From positions 1 to 23,981 of the forward strand of contig DGPZ01000090.1 of assembly GCA_002390675.1 (NCBI GenBank): a stretch of DNA of 23,981 nucleotides, in the 5' to 3' direction. The translations under genes were made by a program, and so were the position numbers. Position 1 is the first letter of the stretch; each line of letters begins with the position of its first letter. The notes under the pieces are model-generated. The model searched no databases and was not told where the DNA came from. It saw only the letters and a list, made by a program, of their open reading frames with translations. Positions 1-7,586 of the stretch are shown in pieces. This stretch comes from Deltaproteobacteria bacterium UBA4427. GTDB taxonomy: Bacteria > Myxococcota_A > UBA9160 > UBA4427.

Positions 1-659
1 GGCGTCGAGAGCATTTCTTTTTTCATGCCGTCGAGGAGGTGCGTATGGTAGAAGCGGTTGCGGGCATCCAAGAATCGAAGCGAGGAAGCTTCGAGGTCGA
101 TGGGCGCCGAGATCGAGATCGCCGCCCTTAGGCCGCCGTGTTCCGCGCCATGTTCCGCTGCGTATTTCAGCACCATGTTTGCGCCTAGCGAATAGCCGAC
201 AACCACGATTCCATTTCGTACGGAGTCTGGCGGCAAGCCACCGAGGGCATCGTGCAGGTCGCGGCTCCGGCCCGCGTGATACTGCTCTCGACACAGCGGG
301 CGACTCTCTCCCGCGCCGCGGAGGTTCAGTTGCAAAACGGGGTAACCAAGCTCGAGTAGATGGGCTGACGTGGTTTGGATGTAGGCGCTGTCGGAAGATC
401 CCCCAAGACCATGGACGAGAACGACCAAGGGCGCTTCGTTTCGACTGGAGGAGCGCTGCTGGGCGGCCAGATATTGTCCTACGAGTTGATCCCCGCTCCC
501 ATCCCGCATTGGGAGAAGCAGCCGTGCAGGCTCCTCTTCGAGGTGCGGCTTGCGTACGGCTCCGCGCACGACGTTGCGTAGGGTTTGGAGGTCTGGTCCC
601 CACCACGGAAACCGAGGGGCGAAGTCTGGAAACGCTGGAGAGGTCGAGGACGAGCGCAT
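1..659 (-). CDS. YheT-type alpha/beta hydrolase, partial at the left edge
   Basis: The reading frame runs from an ATG at 659 off the left edge, giving the first 219 residues, so the C-terminal part with the catalytic His is outside the window. The N-terminus has FPWWGPDLQTL (residues 17-27), typical of the YheT/ABHD1-3 group (usual form PWW...HLQTL). VLVHGLGGSS (80-89) is the oxyanion-hole segment, LNLRGAGES (111-119) follows it, and GYSLGAN (155-161) is the nucleophile elbow with Ser157. These proteins are cytosolic or membrane-associated serine hydrolases thought to act on esters or lipids; the substrate is unknown here. The ATG was chosen because it places the WW motif about 19 residues from the start, as in the family, and no in-frame start was found in the roughly 65 bases upstream that were checked. 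The plus-strand ORFs over this region are shadows. Confidence 0.88.
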   Translation of the reverse strand, partial: MRSSSTSPAFPDFAPRFPWWGPDLQTLRNVVRGAVRKPHLEEEPARLLLPMRDGSGDQLVGQYLAAQQRSSSRNEAPLVVLVHGLGGSSDSAYIQTTSAHLLELGYPVLQLNLRGAGESRPLCREQYHAGRSRDLHDALGGLPPDSVRNGIVVVGYSLGANMVLKYAAEHGAEHGGLRAAISISAPIDLEASSLRFLDARNRFYHTHLLDGMKKEMLST

Positions 660-1292
660 TATTCGGCAGGCTAGCTTTAGTCTGCATGCTATAGCAATGC
701 GATCAGTGGATTGGCCGCCATGAGCGCCCGCCCCGGCGCCAATACGATTCCACAGCTGGAGAGTTCGCATGATTTTCAAGCGACGCTGATGATCACCTGA
801 CCGAGCGAATCTTGGCCAGATTCCCTGCTCCTACCGGGTTCGCGATTCGCTGCACAGTAAAGTAGGGTCGTGCCCGTCGTCGAATCACGGAACTCCCCGA
901 TCACTCTCGCTGAGCCGAAGGACCGCATATAGGCGATCGAGGAGCCTCCCGAGGTTTCGCCCAGAAGCGATTGGATATCCTTAGACCGAGTTGGAGCGCG
1001 ACGATGCAGGTTTTCGATACTGGCGGGAAGAAACCAGTTGGCATCAGCAACGAAACTAAGGCTGGAGCTGGGGAGGACCCTGGCCGACACTGCTAGGCAC
1101 TCGCTCATCGGATACGGATAGAGGTCCTCGCTCCGGATTACGCGTGAGCCGGGCGGGCTCCACGCGAGATCTACGTGATCATGGTGAGCAAGACTTCGAG
1201 CCCCCCACTATCGACAGCTTTCGCGACTCGACCGGGGCTCGAAATATCAGGAGACAGGCGAATTCCCGGCGCCTTTTGAAGAAGACTTTGGT
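660..1292. other. Gene-poor stretch between the YheT-like gene and dbpA
   Basis: Apart from the possible DUF3313 remnant at 776-1108, nothing recognisable is present. There is no tRNA-like fold, no clear terminator hairpin with a T-tract, and no convincing start signal. Together with the remnant, this suggests decayed coding DNA, which is an inference. Confidence 0.4.
776..1108 (-). pseudogene. Possible remnant of a DUF3313-type lipoprotein gene
   Basis: A 110-codon frame with no recognisable signal peptide. Residues about 62-90 (RSFGSARVIGEFRDSTTG, then LLYCAANRE) resemble the segment in DUF3313 lipoproteins where a VGxATLVxELRDSxTGE-like strand pair is followed by a DR-rich stretch. The rest does not look like a folded domain. 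The N-terminal half lacks the expected lipobox, and the frame ends shortly after the motif without the usual C-terminal helix. The family link is recalled from its motif pattern and not tested. The simplest reading is a decayed copy. The alternative is that the frame is not a gene at all. I see no ribosome binding site at the ATG at 1108. Confidence 0.3.
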
Positions 1293-2804
1293 TTAGCGCG
1301 ACCGAGACGCTCGGCTGTTTATCGATTTTTTCTTCCGTGAGTCTGCCTCAGCCTTTTCCTCGTCTATCTCCTGGGTTTCCACGAGGGTCGCACGGAAGCG
1401 CTTGCCCTTAATGCGGCCGTTATTCAAGCGCTGTACTGCTTGCCGGCTGACCGACCGCGCAACCGCCACATATGTCAACTTGTCTTGAATCTCGATCATC
1501 CCAACGTCGGTACCGGCTATCCGTCCCGCATCTCCCGTGAGCGCTCCAAGGATGTCTCCGGCACGCACTTTATCTTTGCGGCCGCCCGAAATCAGGATCG
1601 TCTGCATTGCACATGGATGTGCGAGCGGGCGGAGTAGGGTGCCGGCATCCGACCGATTGACTGGGCCTTTTTCGAGGACTTCGAGTTCGACGCCTGCGCT
1701 TGATTCGAGCTCGCGTATACGCTTTTCATCGTTGCGGCTGATAAGGCTGATCGCCACGCCTGTGCTGCCTGCACGGCCTGTGCGTCCGATCCGGTGTACG
1801 TAGATGTCGGTCTGCTTAGGAAGCTCGTAGTTGACCACGAGATCTAGACCCTCGACGTCAATCCCTCGCCCCGCGACATCGGTTGCGACCAATAGCCGCA
1901 CGCTCTGATTGCGGAAGCGTGCGAGGATTTGATCCCGATGGAATTGTTCGAGGTCGCCATCGAGACGTCCGACGCTCAAGCCGGCCTTCTCAAGCTTGTT
2001 AGTGATTTCAATCACCGTTTTTTTGAGATTACAGAAGATGATTGCGGAGTTATGCGGGAACTTGTTGAGCAGCCAACATAACGAGTGAAATTTTTCATCG
2101 GGCCTCGAAATAAGCCGAAGTTGACGGATTCCGACGCTGGCTTCTTTGGGCTCTTGGATGCGAACGCGTACCGGATTCTGCATATGCGTATTGCAGATGT
2201 CGGTAATCAATTCCGGAATCGTCGCCGAGAACAGAACCGTCTGACGCGATTTAGGGAGTTCGCCAATGATCGTCTCGACGTCCGGCCCAAAGCCCATATC
2301 GAGCATACGGTCTGCCTCATCGAGGACGAGCGTAAGGATCCTGTGAGTCTCCAATGATCGCTTCTGTAAATGGTCTAGTACTCGTCCTGGCGTGCCGACC
2401 ACAACATGAGTCCCACGAGCCAGCGCGTCTCTCTGCGCCTTCCGGGGTTGCCCGCCAACGAGCCCCGTCACGGTAAAGCCAGGATGCTTGCGTCCGAGGG
2501 TGCGAAACTCGCGCGTTATCTGCGCTGAAAGTTCACGGGTCGGGCACAAAATGAGTGCCTGCGTTTCGCGAAGCGGAAGGCTGATGCGCTCTAGGATAGA
2601 GAGCGCAAATGCAGCGGTCTTTCCGCTGCCAGTTTTGGATTGTCCGATGAGGTCGGTGCCGGCCACGAGCGTCGGGATGCTTGCGGCTTGAATCGGCGTA
2701 GGTTGCGTGTACCCCAACTCCTGGATCACGCCGAGCAATGCTGAGGAGAGGGGTAACGAGTCGAATTTGGTTTCCACGACCGGGACTATCTCACATCGGA
2801 ACAC
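1293..2804 (-). CDS. dbpA: ATP-dependent RNA helicase DbpA (DEAD-box, 23S rRNA-directed)
   Basis: DEAD-box helicase that in E. coli acts in large-subunit assembly through hairpin 92 of 23S rRNA. Visible motifs: Q motif GYTQPTPIQ (31-39), Walker A QSKTGSGKT (55-63), PTREL (88-92), TPGR (138-141), DEAD (162-165), SAT (193-195), and the C-terminal HRIGRTGR (337-344). A C-terminal RNA-binding domain at about 400-475 has ILISGGRKDKVRAGDILGAL and GRIKGKRFRATLV, the DbpA signature that separates it from other DEAD-box proteins. A basic, Ser/Lys/Arg-rich tail ends the protein. At 503 residues it is longer than E. coli DbpA (about 457). Both candidate starts are GTG: at 2804, or at 2777 (VETKFDSLPL), which fits the family N-terminus better. 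Neither has a clear Shine-Dalgarno. Confidence 0.95.
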   Translation of the reverse strand: MFRCEIVPVVETKFDSLPLSSALLGVIQELGYTQPTPIQAASIPTLVAGTDLIGQSKTGSGKTAAFALSILERISLPLRETQALILCPTRELSAQITREFRTLGRKHPGFTVTGLVGGQPRKAQRDALARGTHVVVGTPGRVLDHLQKRSLETHRILTLVLDEADRMLDMGFGPDVETIIGELPKSRQTVLFSATIPELITDICNTHMQNPVRVRIQEPKEASVGIRQLRLISRPDEKFHSLCWLLNKFPHNSAIIFCNLKKTVIEITNKLEKAGLSVGRLDGDLEQFHRDQILARFRNQSVRLLVATDVAGRGIDVEGLDLVVNYELPKQTDIYVHRIGRTGRAGSTGVAISLISRNDEKRIRELESSAGVELEVLEKGPVNRSDAGTLLRPLAHPCAMQTILISGGRKDKVRAGDILGALTGDAGRIAGTDVGMIEIQDKLTYVAVARSVSRQAVQRLNNGRIKGKRFRATLVETQEIDEEKAEADSRKKKSINSRASRSR

Positions 2805-3091
2805 ATAAGCTCATACAGTTCGACCACTGTGACGTTTTCGGCCGAGGTCTGAGCGAATTCGATCCCGGATCGACGTGAGCGGGGGCTGTGGTGAAAATAT
2901 TTGGAATCTGAGGACCTCGGACCTTGCTGGTGTTTCGTTCCGCGAATTTCAGCTTACTGGGCGCCTGATCGTGGCTCAGCGGCGCGATGGTGGATCGGGT
3001 GCTCAAGCAGTCGAGGTTGAGCTGCTCGACGTTCTGGACTGAGCGAATCTGGACCGGGCGGCTTAGCCGTCGTGTTCCGACCTGCTGCGGT
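2805..3091. other. Intergenic stretch upstream of dbpA
   Basis: 287 bases between the end of the crotonase gene and the start of dbpA, both on the minus strand. The only sizeable frame (71 codons, minus) runs into dbpA and resembles nothing known. No clear -35/-10 pair or terminator was recognised. The dbpA promoter should lie here by position. Confidence 0.3.
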
Positions 3092-3991
3092 CTAGTTAGG
3101 GTCGACCAAACGGCCGTCTTCGTCCCTGATCTCAGGCCCTTCTACTCGCGCTCGACCGTCGCCAAACGGCGCATCACGCTCTGCGATGGTTTCTCGGATG
3201 CCGTTCGCAGCCAAGTCTTTAAACATTTGACGGGCGGCGGGCGCAGTATGCGCGCGGGCATCATTTTCGGAGGCGAGTCTTTGAAGCGTATCCGCGCCCA
3301 TGAGCTCGAGGCCCAGGTTCACGATGCGCTTGTTCGCAGCGAGCAGCGCCGTGTCGATATGCGCGAGTCGGTCAGCGAGTCCTTCGACCTCGGCCTCGAG
3401 AAGATCGCGTGGAACGGACTTGAGCGCGAAGCCGATCTTGGCAGCATCTTTTCCACTGATCGTGTCCCCGGTTAGAAGCAGGCGCTTGGTCCACTGTGGT
3501 CCGCAGTTGTAGAGCCACATGTGGTTCGGGGGCGAACCCATGTTGCGCAGCGGAGGAAAGCCGATGTTGGCATCATCGGCGACTATGACGAGATCGCAGT
3601 AGAGCGCGAGATCCGTTCCGCCGGCGAGACAATGGCCTGCGACCTGAGCGATTGTTGGCTTATGCATGTTCCAAAGGGTACGAAGCTGTCGTTGGATATG
3701 TTCGAGATTCCAGCTGTCTTCGTCGATCCCTCTGCCGGTACGACGATTGACGTCGTCGTCTCGTTGCGGCTTAGGCGGCGCGAGATCGTAGCCAGCGCAG
3801 AATGCGGGACCATTCGCCCGCAAGATCACGCAATGCACCGCTCGGTCATCGTCGGCTTCCCAGAGCGCATCGACGAGTTCCGATAGCAGAGCCGACGAGA
3901 GTGGGTTGCGTCGCTTAGGCTGGTTCAGCGTGATCCGCGCGCGGCCGCGCTCCACTTCATAGAGGATGTGTTCGTAGGGACGCTGGGCCAT
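3092..3991 (-). CDS. Crotonase-fold protein (enoyl-CoA hydratase/isomerase family), atypical active site
   Basis: 299 residues with the crotonase fold: N-terminal ITLNQPKRRNPLSS (20-33), oxyanion segment FCAGYDL (64-70), and GHCLAGGTDLALYCD (119-133). Crotonase members bind acyl-CoA and stabilise an enolate in the oxyanion hole. In enoyl-CoA hydratase 1, Glu144 and Glu164 act as acid/base. Aligned by eye, the first is Asp127 (GGTD for GGCE) and the second is Pro147 (FPPL for QPEI), so ordinary hydratase activity is doubtful. The signature NMGSPPNHMWLYNCGPQWTK (150-169) is shared with uncharacterised actinobacterial and proteobacterial EchA-like proteins, as I recall them. The ATG at 3991 is preceded by TAAGGAG eight bases upstream. 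The acyl-CoA substrate and reaction are unknown. The plus-strand ORFs here are shadows. Confidence 0.9.
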   Translation of the reverse strand: MAQRPYEHILYEVERGRARITLNQPKRRNPLSSALLSELVDALWEADDDRAVHCVILRANGPAFCAGYDLAPPKPQRDDDVNRRTGRGIDEDSWNLEHIQRQLRTLWNMHKPTIAQVAGHCLAGGTDLALYCDLVIVADDANIGFPPLRNMGSPPNHMWLYNCGPQWTKRLLLTGDTISGKDAAKIGFALKSVPRDLLEAEVEGLADRLAHIDTALLAANKRIVNLGLELMGADTLQRLASENDARAHTAPAARQMFKDLAANGIRETIAERDAPFGDGRARVEGPEIRDEDGRLVDPN

Positions 3992-4095
3992 CGAGAGACT
4001 CCTTAACAGGGAGGGCGGATCTTAGGCAGAATCGAGGGGGTCGGGTAGTGACCGGCGAGATACGCAACGTGAGAGGCTGGCTGCTGGGAATAGTG

Positions 4096-4105
4096 CATAC
4101 GTATG
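4096..4105. repeat. Perfect 10-bp palindrome CATACGTATG
   Basis: The palindrome lies in the 221-base region between two divergent genes, the crotonase (-) and the lipoprotein (+). It has the size of an operator half-site pair, but one 10-bp palindrome can occur by chance and no second copy was seen nearby. Confidence 0.25.
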
Positions 4106-4212
4106 TGGTGTGTAGGGCGAGGTTCTCTAGACCCCCTTAGACAATGATGTGGGAGGTACGACATTCGGCTTGTTGCTAGCGTCCCCCATGCAATCGTAGA
4201 AAAGGAAGTTTC

Positions 4213-4665
4213 ATGGCCATATATACACGCGTCGCACCGCTCTTGTTATTTCTTTGCGTCGCCACAGGCTGCAATGGCCCGCTTCCCTTTCTTGGGGGCG
4301 GGGTGCTTTCTGGAGACGTCGTGGCCGCACCTGAGAGTTGGGGAGAGTGGAAGAAGTCGGTGAGTGTGATTCAGCTGGAGACGAACCCGGCGGTGCCCTA
4401 TTCGGTCAATATTGCGTACACGATCGTTGGCGAACACCTTTACGTCTATGCGGGCGACACGAAGACTCGCTGGGTCGAGGACATGGAAGCTGATCCGCGC
4501 GTGCGTTTTCGCCGAGATGGCTTGGTCTACGAGCTCCGCGCGGAACGCGTGTCGGGTGATGCTGAGCGCGTGGCATTCGCAAAAGTCTGGGCTGCCAAAG
4601 GGTCTTTCTCGCGGGACCCGCAAACCCTCGATGAGGTCTGGCTGTACCGATTGCTTCCGCGATGA
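4213..4665 (+). CDS. Lipoprotein with a pyridoxamine-oxidase-like split-barrel domain
   Basis: 150 residues. The N-terminus has a hydrophobic stretch (8-16) ending in a lipobox-like VATGC with Cys20 as the lipidation site, so the protein is probably anchored on the outer side of the inner membrane or in the outer membrane. From about 40 on it resembles the FMN/F420 split-barrel family (PNPOx/DDN-like): PYSVNIAYTIVGEHLYVYAG, then TRWVEDMEADPRVRFRRDG (about 85-103), a pattern in which the protein handles a flavin-type cofactor. WVEDMEADPRVR matches the WxxNLxxxPxVxV element of that group. The start has AAAAGGAA six bases upstream. It stands alone, divergent from the crotonase gene. The function is unknown; cofactor binding outside the cytoplasm would be unusual. 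Confidence 0.7.
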   Translation: MAIYTRVAPLLLFLCVATGCNGPLPFLGGGVLSGDVVAAPESWGEWKKSVSVIQLETNPAVPYSVNIAYTIVGEHLYVYAGDTKTRWVEDMEADPRVRFRRDGLVYELRAERVSGDAERVAFAKVWAAKGSFSRDPQTLDEVWLYRLLPR

Positions 4666-4800
4666 AGCCTATTCGGTCGATTCTCCGATATCCAAAACAC
4701 TGATAACAACATGACTGCCTAGCCTCTTCCGCCAGCCTTAGGAAGAGATCGCACTCAGGTCCGCCGCGCTGCCCTCAAAGTGAAAGTACCACCAACCGGC

Positions 4801-5349
4801 TTAGCCCCTGCAGCCTTGAAGCATGGCTTCCATCTCTGCCACGCTTAGAGTCGTAAGCTTCTGAATGTTCTTCTGGGGGATCCCGGCAGGGTCTACGTGG
4901 TCGGCAACCGCTTCGGTTACACTTGCTTCCCGCAATATGTGGAGCATGGGGTAGGGCGATCGGTTGGTGTAGTTCCCGACGTCGTTTTCATCCGCGTCTG
5001 CAAAGCAATAGCGTGGGTGAAAGCTGGCTATCTGAAATACGCCTTCGAGGGAAAGCCCGGCGAGAATGTCTTCGCACATCCCGAGGAACTCGTTGAAGAC
5101 TGCGAAGTCCGACAACAAGTTCGGATGTACGAGCAGAGTACTGTCGTAGGTCTCGCCTTTCTGGGACTGTAGGAAAACCAGTTCGTCGACGAGCAGACGA
5201 CAGAGGTCTTCAACTTCCGTCGTGGCGCACAGTTCCAGACGCAGCCCGCCGGCTTTGATCGAGGCGCTTGCAAATGGGCAAAAGCCCAAGCCGACGACGA
5301 CTTCATCAATCCACTTCTGGGTAGCGCGCAGTACTGGGTGGCTGCTCAT
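4801..5349 (-). CDS. DUF1415 family protein
   Basis: 182 residues from the ATG at 5349. A TTG at 5373 would add eight residues, and the family start (a TxxWxxxVVxGLxFCPF element) favours the ATG. Visible signatures: WIDEVVVGLGFCPFA (13-27, with the conserved CPF), LLVHPNLLSDF, IASFHPRYCFADADENDVGN and YTNRSPYPMLHILREASV. These are the conserved blocks of DUF1415, a widespread cytosolic family of unknown function with invariant Cys, His and Asn/Tyr residues that suggest an enzyme. It has its own 5' region and no operon partner: the downstream neighbour is convergent. No Shine-Dalgarno better than GTGGA is visible. Confidence 0.88.
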   Translation of the reverse strand: MSSHPVLRATQKWIDEVVVGLGFCPFASASIKAGGLRLELCATTEVEDLCRLLVDELVFLQSQKGETYDSTLLVHPNLLSDFAVFNEFLGMCEDILAGLSLEGVFQIASFHPRYCFADADENDVGNYTNRSPYPMLHILREASVTEAVADHVDPAGIPQKNIQKLTTLSVAEMEAMLQGCRG

Positions 5350-5700
5350 GGGTCCACAGTCGTGGGATCGCAATCACAATCGGCGCCAATGGCTTGTGCG
5401 GTGGAGCGGAGCGCAGCACGGTACGGAAGATAGACGGCTCCGCACGCGAGATCTTCGGAGTTTCCTTGTCCCGATAGGCAGAAGAGATTTTCTGTTTGCA
5501 TAGCGCGAGTCTAGCGATTGCTTGGGCCGGCTGGGATGCGTGCAGCCATAGGTGAGCATCTCGGTTCGATGCCCGAATGCACAATCAGGGTGAAGCCAGA
5601 AAGCTGCGGTGCGGACGGAGTTCGTGTGTGACTCGCGTCCCGTCTGTTCGTGATTGTCATCTGTTAACGTCCGGCGTCCCCCACCCCTAGGAGCAATTTA
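5350..5700. other. Divergent intergenic region without a recognised gene
   Basis: 351 bases between the DUF1415 gene (-) and the amidohydrolase gene (+). Several short overlapping frames exist on both strands (for example 5306-5584 minus), but none resembles a known protein and none has a ribosome binding site. Promoters for both flanking genes should be here by position. I could not single out a convincing -35/-10 pair. Confidence 0.35.
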
Positions 5701-7398
5701 ATGACCTACGATCTCATCATTCGCCGTGGCCTCATCGTAGATGGAACGGGAGCCGAGCCTTCTATTGGAGACGTCGCGATCGACGGTGACACGATTGTGG
5801 CGATGGGGGTCATTGAGGGCGAGGGGACGCGCGAGATCGATGCTGAAGGTCATGCGGTGACTCCGGGCTTTATTGATCTTCACACGCATCTCGACGCGCA
5901 GGTGGGCTGGGATCCGGCGCTCACTCCTGTCGTCTGGCACGGCGTTACGACGGCGCTTCTCGGCAACTGCGGCGTAACGTTTGCGCCCTGCAAGCCGGAA
6001 GATCGTAAAGTACTGGCGGGCATGATGGAGTCGGTCGAGGACATTCCTAGTGACACCATCCTCGCGGGCTTGCCCTGGGATTGGGAAAGTTACGGCGAAT
6101 ATCTCGACTCGCTCGAAAGGCTCGCTCCAGCCATTAACGTGGCGGGCTTGGTGGGGCATTGTGCGATCCGGACCTACGTGATGGGGGAGCGGGGTGTCGC
6201 CGGGGAACCGACATCCGACGAGATAGAGCAGATGGCCGAGTTAGTCGGAACATCCGTCGCAGAGGGTGCTGTCGGATTTTCGAGTAGCCGGCTGTTGGCG
6301 CACCGCATGCCTGACGGACGCAATATTCCCGGCACTTTTGCCAAGACCGACGAGATGGTCGCTATCGCCAAGGCACTTGGCGAGAATAATGGCTTGGTAC
6401 AGAACGTTCTTGAATACTCGAGATTCGGATCCGAAATGGACCTACTTTGCGAACAAGCTCGTGCGGCCAACACCCGCGCCATTTTTACGGCGCCGCATGT
6501 TCCCGGTCCTGATGGCAAGGCGAATGCTTATGCGAACCACGTTGAGGGGATGCGAGCGGAGGGGCTTGATGTCACTGCATTGACGTTGCCGCGCTCTGGT
6601 GGGTTCTTGTCGGGTCTTAAAACTAATATCATGGTCATGCCGCCGGATACATTCGTTCCCGGCTCCATGACGCCCGGGTGGAAAACTCTCGTCGAGCTCG
6701 ACTTCTCGGAACGTCTCGATGCGATCCGAGACGAGAAAACGCGCGCGAAGCTGATCAAAGAAGCCAAAGGGTCAAAGTTCGTTGACATGTTTGCGCCCAA
6801 CTTCTTTTCGTTGGGTGACGGTGAAGCACCTATCTACGACAAGGACCAAAGCGAAAGCCTTCCCGTACTTGCCGAAGCCGCGGGGGAACATCCCGCGGAA
6901 ACCTGGCTGCGAACTATGGATGAGAGTGACGGCGAGGCACTCTTTCATGTCCGCTTCTTCAATCACGACTACGACGCCGTGGAAGAGTTTCTTAAGAACG
7001 ATTGGGTATTGCCGAGCCTCGGCGATGCGGGTGCGCATCTTACTCAGATTATCGATGCCGGCTGGCCGACCTTCATGCTTTCGCATTGGCATCGGGAGAA
7101 GGGCACATTTAGTTTGGCCGAGACGATCCGGATGCTGACGAGCGCGCAGGCCCGCATTCTGGGCTTTGGCGATCGCGGCACTTTGGCGATCGGTATGCGT
7201 GCCGATGTCAACGTGATCGACATCGACGTCGTCGTGGAGGGACAACCGAAGTTGGTGAACGACTTCCCGGGCGGCGTGCCGCGCTTGATTCAGAAGGCGC
7301 AGGGCTACCGTGCGACAATCTGCAACGGAAGCGTGATCGTGTCCGAAGGGGAACTGACCGGCGAGCGCGCCGGCAAGGTGCTGCGGAATAACGCCTGA
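5701..7398 (+). CDS. N-acyl-D-amino-acid deacylase-type amidohydrolase
   Basis: 565 residues of the amidohydrolase superfamily (amidohydrolase 3 / D-aminoacylase group), zinc enzymes that hydrolyse N-acyl-D-amino acids or related amides in the cytoplasm. The small beta-sandwich is seen at the N-terminus (MTYDLIIRRGLIVDGTG, GDVAIDGDTIVAMG). The barrel then starts with TPGFIDLHTHLD (54-65; His61 and His63 as metal ligands), followed by GNCGVTFAPC with Cys90, the D-aminoacylase-type metal Cys. SLGDAGAHL (Asp442 in GDAG) is the late catalytic/metal Asp element. The C-terminus returns to the sandwich (GMRADVNVIDIDVV). It is longer than the classical D-aminoacylases (about 480), like many environmental homologues, so the true substrate is uncertain. 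The equivalents of the two later His ligands were not placed with confidence. TAGGAG lies nine bases before the ATG. Confidence 0.9.
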   Translation: MTYDLIIRRGLIVDGTGAEPSIGDVAIDGDTIVAMGVIEGEGTREIDAEGHAVTPGFIDLHTHLDAQVGWDPALTPVVWHGVTTALLGNCGVTFAPCKPEDRKVLAGMMESVEDIPSDTILAGLPWDWESYGEYLDSLERLAPAINVAGLVGHCAIRTYVMGERGVAGEPTSDEIEQMAELVGTSVAEGAVGFSSSRLLAHRMPDGRNIPGTFAKTDEMVAIAKALGENNGLVQNVLEYSRFGSEMDLLCEQARAANTRAIFTAPHVPGPDGKANAYANHVEGMRAEGLDVTALTLPRSGGFLSGLKTNIMVMPPDTFVPGSMTPGWKTLVELDFSERLDAIRDEKTRAKLIKEAKGSKFVDMFAPNFFSLGDGEAPIYDKDQSESLPVLAEAAGEHPAETWLRTMDESDGEALFHVRFFNHDYDAVEEFLKNDWVLPSLGDAGAHLTQIIDAGWPTFMLSHWHREKGTFSLAETIRMLTSAQARILGFGDRGTLAIGMRADVNVIDIDVVVEGQPKLVNDFPGGVPRLIQKAQGYRATICNGSVIVSEGELTGERAGKVLRNNA

Positions 7399-7402
7399 CC
7401 CT

Positions 7403-7576
7403 CTAGCCGAGTACGAATACGTTGAGCTTGTTTCCGTCGAGGTCGCGAAAGTACGCAGCGAAGAAGCCTTCTCCCCGTGGGCCGGGTGTGCCCTCGTCTT
7501 GGGCTCCGAGCTCGATCGCTGTGGAATAAAGGGCTTTGACCGCGGGCTGGGACCGCGAGATACGCCCACGATAACC
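7403..7576 (-). pseudogene. C-terminal remnant of a VOC/glyoxalase-family gene
   Basis: Read on the minus strand, 57 codons and a TAG stop encode ISRSQPAVKALYSTAIELGA, then DEGTPGPRGEGFF, AAYFRDLDGNKLNVFVLG. This is the last beta-alpha-beta-beta module of a vicinal-oxygen-chelate protein: a V..LY..A...GA helix, the GxPGPR turn, and the YFRDLDGNKLNVF strand. The frame is closed upstream by a TAG at 7577-7579, there is no start codon, and the N-terminal half with its metal ligands is missing. The fragment sits just 3' of the LLM oxidoreductase stop. It therefore looks like the leftover tail of a gene whose front was lost. Its end is intact, with no frameshift inside. Confidence 0.75.
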
Positions 7577-7586
7577 CTAAGTCGAT

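Noticed and set aside
179..694. 171-codon plus-strand frame, and 375-581
   Set aside because: It runs antisense to the YheT-type hydrolase, whose minus-strand translation has clear family motifs. The plus translation is low-complexity and Arg-rich.
2987..3475. 162-codon plus-strand frame
   Set aside because: Antisense shadow of the crotonase-fold gene; no family motifs and no ribosome binding site.
6772..7569. 265-codon minus-strand frame
   Set aside because: It lies opposite the amidohydrolase gene, which has full family motifs; the translation has no recognisable domain.
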